Positions 59,034-64,000 of a stretch of 64,000 nucleotides of DNA are shown here, in pieces. Source of the stretch: Lepidodermella squamata (taxonomy: Eukaryota > Gastrotricha); contig JBLDXI010000013.1 in the NCBI GenBank assembly GCA_047495785.1, positions 744,001-808,000 of the forward strand. The letters run 5' to 3'. Below the pieces are notes generated by a model. That model ran no database searches, was not told the origin of the DNA, and saw only the letters and a program-made list of their open reading frames with translations. Each line of letters opens with the position of its first letter. Positions within the stretch are counted from its first letter, which is position 1. The translations under genes were made by a program, and so were the position numbers.

Positions 59034-61125
59034 CTAAATGTCTAGGTAGGAATTTAAGGGGGTGAGAGAAAAGTAGATGAGAAGAAAAATCATTGATGCG
59101 ATCAGTAGAGCTAAATTGATATCAAGGATTTTCTTTGCCAAATAATCCTGCCGAATCAGGCTAACCAAATGGCTAATATGCGATTCCACAGATTCAATCG
59201 GCAACTTCTTATTTACAACTGGTAAATCACTCGATTTTTCGATAGAAAAGCCACAAAACCAACTCGCTAATTTCATTAATGTAGTAACCAGCCATCCGTG
59301 AACCTTTTCCGGCTCAGCTAGAACCGGCTGATTAGCAATAGGAGCCGATGTATCAGGGAGTTCATCTTTGCGAATGGTGAGCTCAAATCGACGCCAAAAA
59401 ACTGTGCGAATTAGCCGCCAATCTTCAAGAGGCGGTGTTAGCAAGCTGACGACAGCCATGACAATTATTGTCTGAGCGAATAAAATAAACGAGAAGTACA
59501 TGTAGTGGACCTTCCTAATGATGGCTGGTCTATTATCGCTTTCGCCACATTCGGGTGCTGGATAGCTGAAGTCAAGAATCATGCGAATAACACCAGTAAC
59601 AATGCCGGCCATCAAAGACCAGAAAGCGCCCTATATCAAAACGTAATATCTCATTAATAGAATGTGGAGCCATTAAGTTTTCAACCTTTTCATTAGCACG
59701 AGACCATAACGCGCCGGTAAGGAAGATAGCAGCAATAGGAGGGGTCAAATAAGCGGAAATAGCTTGAATGTAGATGAATAACTGCCCACCCTGGGTACTT
59801 TGAACGACAGGAATCCACAATATTGAGCAAACTATCATCAAAACAACGAAAAGCCGTCCGACTATCATCTGCTCGCGCTCAGGCGGATTTCTCCTAAACA
59901 ATGTGTAAATATCAAGGGTGAACAGCGACGATGCGCTGTTGAATATCGAAGTTAGATCAGTTATCAAAGCAGCTAACATGACTGCAACCATCACCCGCGC
60001 AAACCCACCGGCATTAGCTCCATTATGAGCTTCGGATATGCTAGGTTCGAGCAGCCAACTCGATTTCCGCAAACCTCTTCGCAAATTTCAGGCAGTGCGC
60101 AGCCGATCTCGTCAGGGTACAAGATTCGGCTGATCATACCCGGCATGACTATCATGAAGAGGGGCAGAATCTTGAGGTAACCAGCAAATAGCGTACCACC
60201 CTGAGCGTGGGAGAGGTTTTTGGCTCCCAGCGCGCGTTGAACCATGACTTGGTCCGTACACCAGTACCAAATAGATACGAAAGTGTTGCCGATAACAAAG
60301 CCTAGCCACGGTAGGTCTGAATCGAATGCATCTCGTAAAAGTAACAGTGAATCTTCGCGAGGCAGCCCGCAAGTTATATTCAGGGGCAAGTTAGATGGCC
60401 TCGACTCCATGTAAAGGCGATACACTTCGCCGATTCCACCGACTTTGTCGAAGGAAAATATCATAAGGATCAAGCCACCTAGGCACATCAAGAATGCTTG
60501 AACTGTATCCGTGTAAACAACAGCAGCCAAACCACCAGTGATCGTGCAAAATGCGGTAAGGCCAATAATTAGGGATAGCGCAGGAGCCAAATCCCAGTGT
60601 AAGGCGGTTTTGATGAAAAGTGAGCCCGAGTACAAATTTACGGACATTTTGGTTAAAATATATAGGGCAAGGGATAAACAAGACAGGTAAGTCGAAATCC
60701 TACGACCGCCGAATCGCTTTTGCAGATATTGAGGGGCGGTGTAGACTCCGGATGACAAATAAACCGGCAGCAAGATCCAACCAAGAATTTGAAGCATAAC
60801 GAGGGCCTTCATTAATCAAATTATAATGGGTAGGTTAAGTGAATAGGATTACATTTAGCTCGAAAGCGCCAACGCTAAGCCCAGCAGCGGCTCCTGACCC
60901 GGCCAGGCCAATAAAATGCTCCGAGCCAATATTGCTCGCGAAGAGAGATGCGCCAATAGGAATGAACGTAATGAACCGGCCGGCTAAAAAGTAACCAGCT
61001 GCAGTGTCGCGCCTGGACGTATACATCGCGTAGACACTTGTCGCCGCAACAGCGATGAAATAAATCGCAACAACCGCTATGTCGAGCGCCTCGAAGCCGG
61101 GCGTGCCTCTCAGAGTCTCACCCAT
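59034..61125 (-). CDS. Second SLC5 sodium/solute cotransporter with an apparent one-base frameshift
   Basis: Exons 60853-61125, 59686-60806 and 59034-59630 share their intron positions with the intact paralogue at 55770. The lengths sum to 1991 nt, one base short of a whole number of codons. In exon 2, the codon after MPVGLRG has lost a base: the minus strand reads GGGTGATGG where the paralogue has GGGCTGATGG. This makes TGA at 59991-59993. Reading on in the shifted frame restores the family sequence ([15 protein letters not shown] to ARANEK-type end). All sugar- and sodium-site residues are present across the two parts. The C-terminal loop is shorter than in the first gene, with an end at 59034. 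It is either a very young pseudogene or a sequence error. Confidence 0.85.
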
Positions 61126-61383
61126 CAATTATTGAGGAGCTTACAAAAAACCTGTAGTTACGCACTGGACCGGAAACCCCTATAGAAACCCGTATGGGAA
61201 AAACCAGGACTCTCTAATAATATCATCGCATTTCATTTAAAACAATTACAGGTGGAGCGTGCTACCTGGTAGCGATGCGCTTTTAAAAACTACTGCAAGC
61301 TTGCGTTTCCAGGGCCTGGATTGAAATAGTAGTTGCATGAAAAATCACTTGTTTCAATAATCAGAGAAAATGGGTATTTTCAG
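61126..61383. other. Short spacer between the second SLC5 gene and the ABC transporter stop
   Basis: Only 258 bp separate the SLC5 start from the ABCB stop; the spacer serves as promoter of one and 3' UTR of the other. Confidence 0.7.
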
Positions 61384-64000
61384 CTAATGTCCGCCTTTCA
61401 AATTTTGAGCCGTATACAACGCGTAGTACAAACCGCGTTTTGCAATCAGTTCCTCGTGCCGGCCTTCCTCGGCGATGCGGCCTTTGTCGAAGACCAAAAT
61501 CTTATCGGCGTGTTGGATAGTCGCCAGGCGGTGAGCAACGATCAAACAAGTCCTGCCTTCCCGCGCCTGGTCAATGTCTTCCTGGACCAGTTTTTCGTTA
61601 GTCGTATCTAGAGCAGAAGTAGCCTCGTCACAGAGCAGTAGGCGCGGGTTTCTTGCCAAGGCTCGGGCGATCGCAATTCGCTGTTTCTGGCCACCAGACA
61701 GCTGATTCCCTCGATCGCCGACTGTTGTCGCGAATCCCTCGCGAAGATTGTCGACGAAAGCAACGCTGTGCTGAGTACGGCGTCTGATCAAGCCCTCCGG
61801 CACCTCGCCGTCTATCTCCTCCTCTTCAACGGTTCCGTATAGAATGTTCTCCCAAATCGTTCCTTCGAATAGAGCGGGCTCTTGAGAAATCAAACCAATT
61901 TTCGACCGTAGAGATCTGATATTTATGGCAGTTAGCGGCTTTCCGTCAATGAAAATTTGACCGGCAGTGGGTTCGTAGAAACGCTCGAGCAACTGAAGGG
62001 AAGTTGATTTACCACAGCCGCTAGGGCCTACTAGAGCAATAGTTTGGCCTGTGTGTGCTTTGAAAGAGAGCCCTCTCAAGATTGGAATCTCAGGTCGGTT
62101 CGGATATTGGAATCGCACATCGCGAAATTCGATGTTACCAAAGAATTCCATCAACTTATCACCCTCAGACGTTGCCCAGTCTACCGCAGGTTTCAAGTTG
62201 ATGAGTTCGAAAATTTTACCAGCCGCGACTCGGGCACGACCCATATCGGGCACATAGGCAGCCATGCGACCTGCGGCTAGACCACCCGTAGTTGCCATGT
62301 TGTAGATTCGGAACAAGAGGACGAATTCTAGATCTCCCGAATCGACCAAGGTGCTTCCGAAGCCGAAGACGAGGGCCCATGACCAAAACAGCATACCGTT
62401 GGCAAATCCCATAGCAGCGGCTATTATTGCGGCTTTCCTCGTCGCTTTCTTCACGTTTTCTTCAAAGGTATCATTGAAAAATTCGAGGAAGTAGGGATGC
62501 TGGCCGAGCGAGACTACTGTTCGCATATTTCCTATTGCCTCAGTACTGGCCTGAGAAACTTGTTTGAGCGCCTTATTGTCCTTCTTAGCTGATCCCATGT
62601 TAACGCGAACGGCAAACATGCTCGCGAGGATGAAGACGGGAATGACAGCAAAAGCCGCTAGCGTGACGTCCCACCTTAAAGTGAGGCCATACACAAAAGC
62701 AGTGCCAATGTTAGCGCCCAGATTAAGAATGACTCCAATACGAGAGCCTGAGGCACCCTGAACGGCTGTGGTATCTGTTGCCAACGTGGCAGATAGCGAA
62801 CCCGGTTGGTTTTCCGGTCTGTCGAACCACGAAATATCTTGGCGTAACATCGATGCAAATGACCATTTGCGTAAACGGGCGGTTAGTTTTTCGCCAGATA
62901 TGCCGAAAAACGCAAATTGCGTTGAGAAAGACACAAGCAGAATCAATCCGACTATCAGCTGAGCCAACGTGTTGCGCTGGCTCTCCTCCTCTCTCGCACC
63001 TTGATCGGTCTCGGAAAAGGTGCCAACTTGGTTACTGATAATGGTCGACTGCAACGGGTAGACCAGGCCGGCAACAATAGCAGCCAAAGACCCGAACAAG
63101 ATGAAATACCACTCCTTCGAGTTCCACTTCAGCACCACCCAGAGAGGAGCCGGTTTCGTCTTTTCTTCCTATTTAACGACAAAATACGATAAAAAGTGAA
63201 CAGGTCGATTGCTGCCAACTTACGCCCTCTTCTTCTGTATTTTCGCTTTCTTCTCCAACAGTATCCGCGGAGATGACACTGGAGCGCCGAGCTTCAACCT
63301 TGCCACCCAAGCTTTTCCGGCTGGTAACTGTCGAAGTCCTCTTACGTTGCGATCCCAGTCGCCTAAATTAATTACCATAGAAGATAAAACTTGTTCAATT
63401 TCTTCTTTTTTTCTTTACTTTAACATGGCCTCGGGACTGTCTTCGTCCTGATCGCCTTCGTCATCCGAATCTTTTTTGCCTTCGCTCATCAGCTGAGCGG
63501 CGGCCAGCGCGTAGTAGGCACCTTTTTCGCCCCTGGAAATAAGGTCAGTATGAGTACCAGCCTCGACAATTTCGCCGTCACGCATCACCAGGATGAGATC
63601 GGCATTCTTGATCGTCGACAAGCGATGCGCAATGACAATCGTTGTACGACCCTGCGACGCATTATCGAGTGCCTGCTGCACAACGCGCTCGCTGTGAGTA
63701 TCCAACGCACTGGTCGCCTCGTCTAGCAGCAGAATTCGCGGGTTCTTTATGATACCGCGCGCAATGGCGATACGCTGCTTTTGCCCTCCTGAAAGTTGAG
63801 CCCCTCTATCACCAACAAATGTATCGTATTTCTGGACATTAGAGCAAAAAATGTAGAAAATCAGGCCAGATAAGAAAATAAGCAGCTTACATCTGGTAAC
63901 AGGCTGATAAAGCCATGGGCGTTCGCCAGTTTCGCTGCTGCGATTATTTCTTCCATAGTCGCGCCCGGTTTGCCCATGCGAATGTTTTCGGCAATCGAAC
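61384..64000 (-). CDS. ABCB1: ABCB1/P-glycoprotein-type full ABC transporter, C-terminal part
   Basis: Exons 63891-64000 (cut by the right edge), 63419-63831, 63224-63362 and 61384-63168. The first two encode the second half of NBD1: [26 protein letters not shown], the Walker B with [15 protein letters not shown], and the H-loop VIAHRLSTI. An acidic and then Lys/Ser-rich linker follows. The long exon encodes a second six-helix membrane domain and NBD2, with Walker [10 protein letters not shown], signature LSGGQKQR, Walker [13 protein letters not shown] and H-loop IVAHRLATI. All ATP-binding residues look intact at both sites. The family exports hydrophobic xenobiotics and lipids from the plasma membrane. 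The N-terminal membrane domain and start of NBD1 are beyond the window. Confidence 0.95.

Noticed and set aside
1-64000. CRISPR arrays, rRNA genes, bacterial insertion sequences, viral genes
   Set aside because: None seen; all recognised genes have spliceosomal introns and animal homologues.

Overview
The window is animal nuclear DNA. The recognisable proteins are metazoan: a Mediator MED15-like coactivator, the I-BAR/WH2 actin regulator MTSS1 (missing-in-metastasis), a class C orphan GPCR of the GPR158/GPR179 (insect smog) family, secreted trypsin-type proteases, SLC5 sodium/solute cotransporters and a P-glycoprotein-type ABC transporter. Introns inside coding regions are mostly about 47-60 nt with GT-AG ends, and intergenic gaps are often only 100-400 bp. 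This points to a small compact invertebrate genome. A tardigrade or other small ecdysozoan is my best guess, but the sequence alone does not prove it.

Layout: every gene I can support lies on the minus strand, so the order below follows increasing coordinate and each gene is read right to left. 1-2070 is the 5' portion of a MED15-like gene that runs off the left edge. 3935-11375 is MTSS1, with its first exon not found. 14352-18568 is a complete eight-exon GPR158-like receptor. 18569-24037 is mostly gene-poor, apart from a possible 5' UTR intron and one weak plus-strand reading frame.

24038-46124 is the centrepiece: twelve tandem paralogues of a secreted S1A (chymotrypsin-fold) protease. All share a signal peptide ending next to a cysteine, a variable Pro/Ser/Thr linker, and a CGxxxYY motif just before the catalytic domain. 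Seven copies keep the full His-Asp-Ser triad with a trypsin-like Asp189. Five are pseudoproteases with different triad lesions. None has Arg or Lys at the zymogen activation position. Four adjacent copies carry 9-18 nt microexons immediately after the catalytic-His exon. A small TA-flanked inverted-repeat element (35868-36674) lies between two copies.

46815-51176 is a large secreted Pro/Gln/Trp-rich protein ending in two sushi domains. 53152-54754 is an unrecognised protein with a 21-nt microexon. 55770-58304 and 59034-61125 are tandem SLC5 cotransporters; the second has a one-base frameshift. 61384-64000 is the C-terminal part of an ABCB1-type full transporter, truncated by the right edge.

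No functional operon is evident. The protease array looks like a gut or extracellular digestive/immune gene cluster that grew by tandem duplication, with several members converted to non-catalytic homologues.
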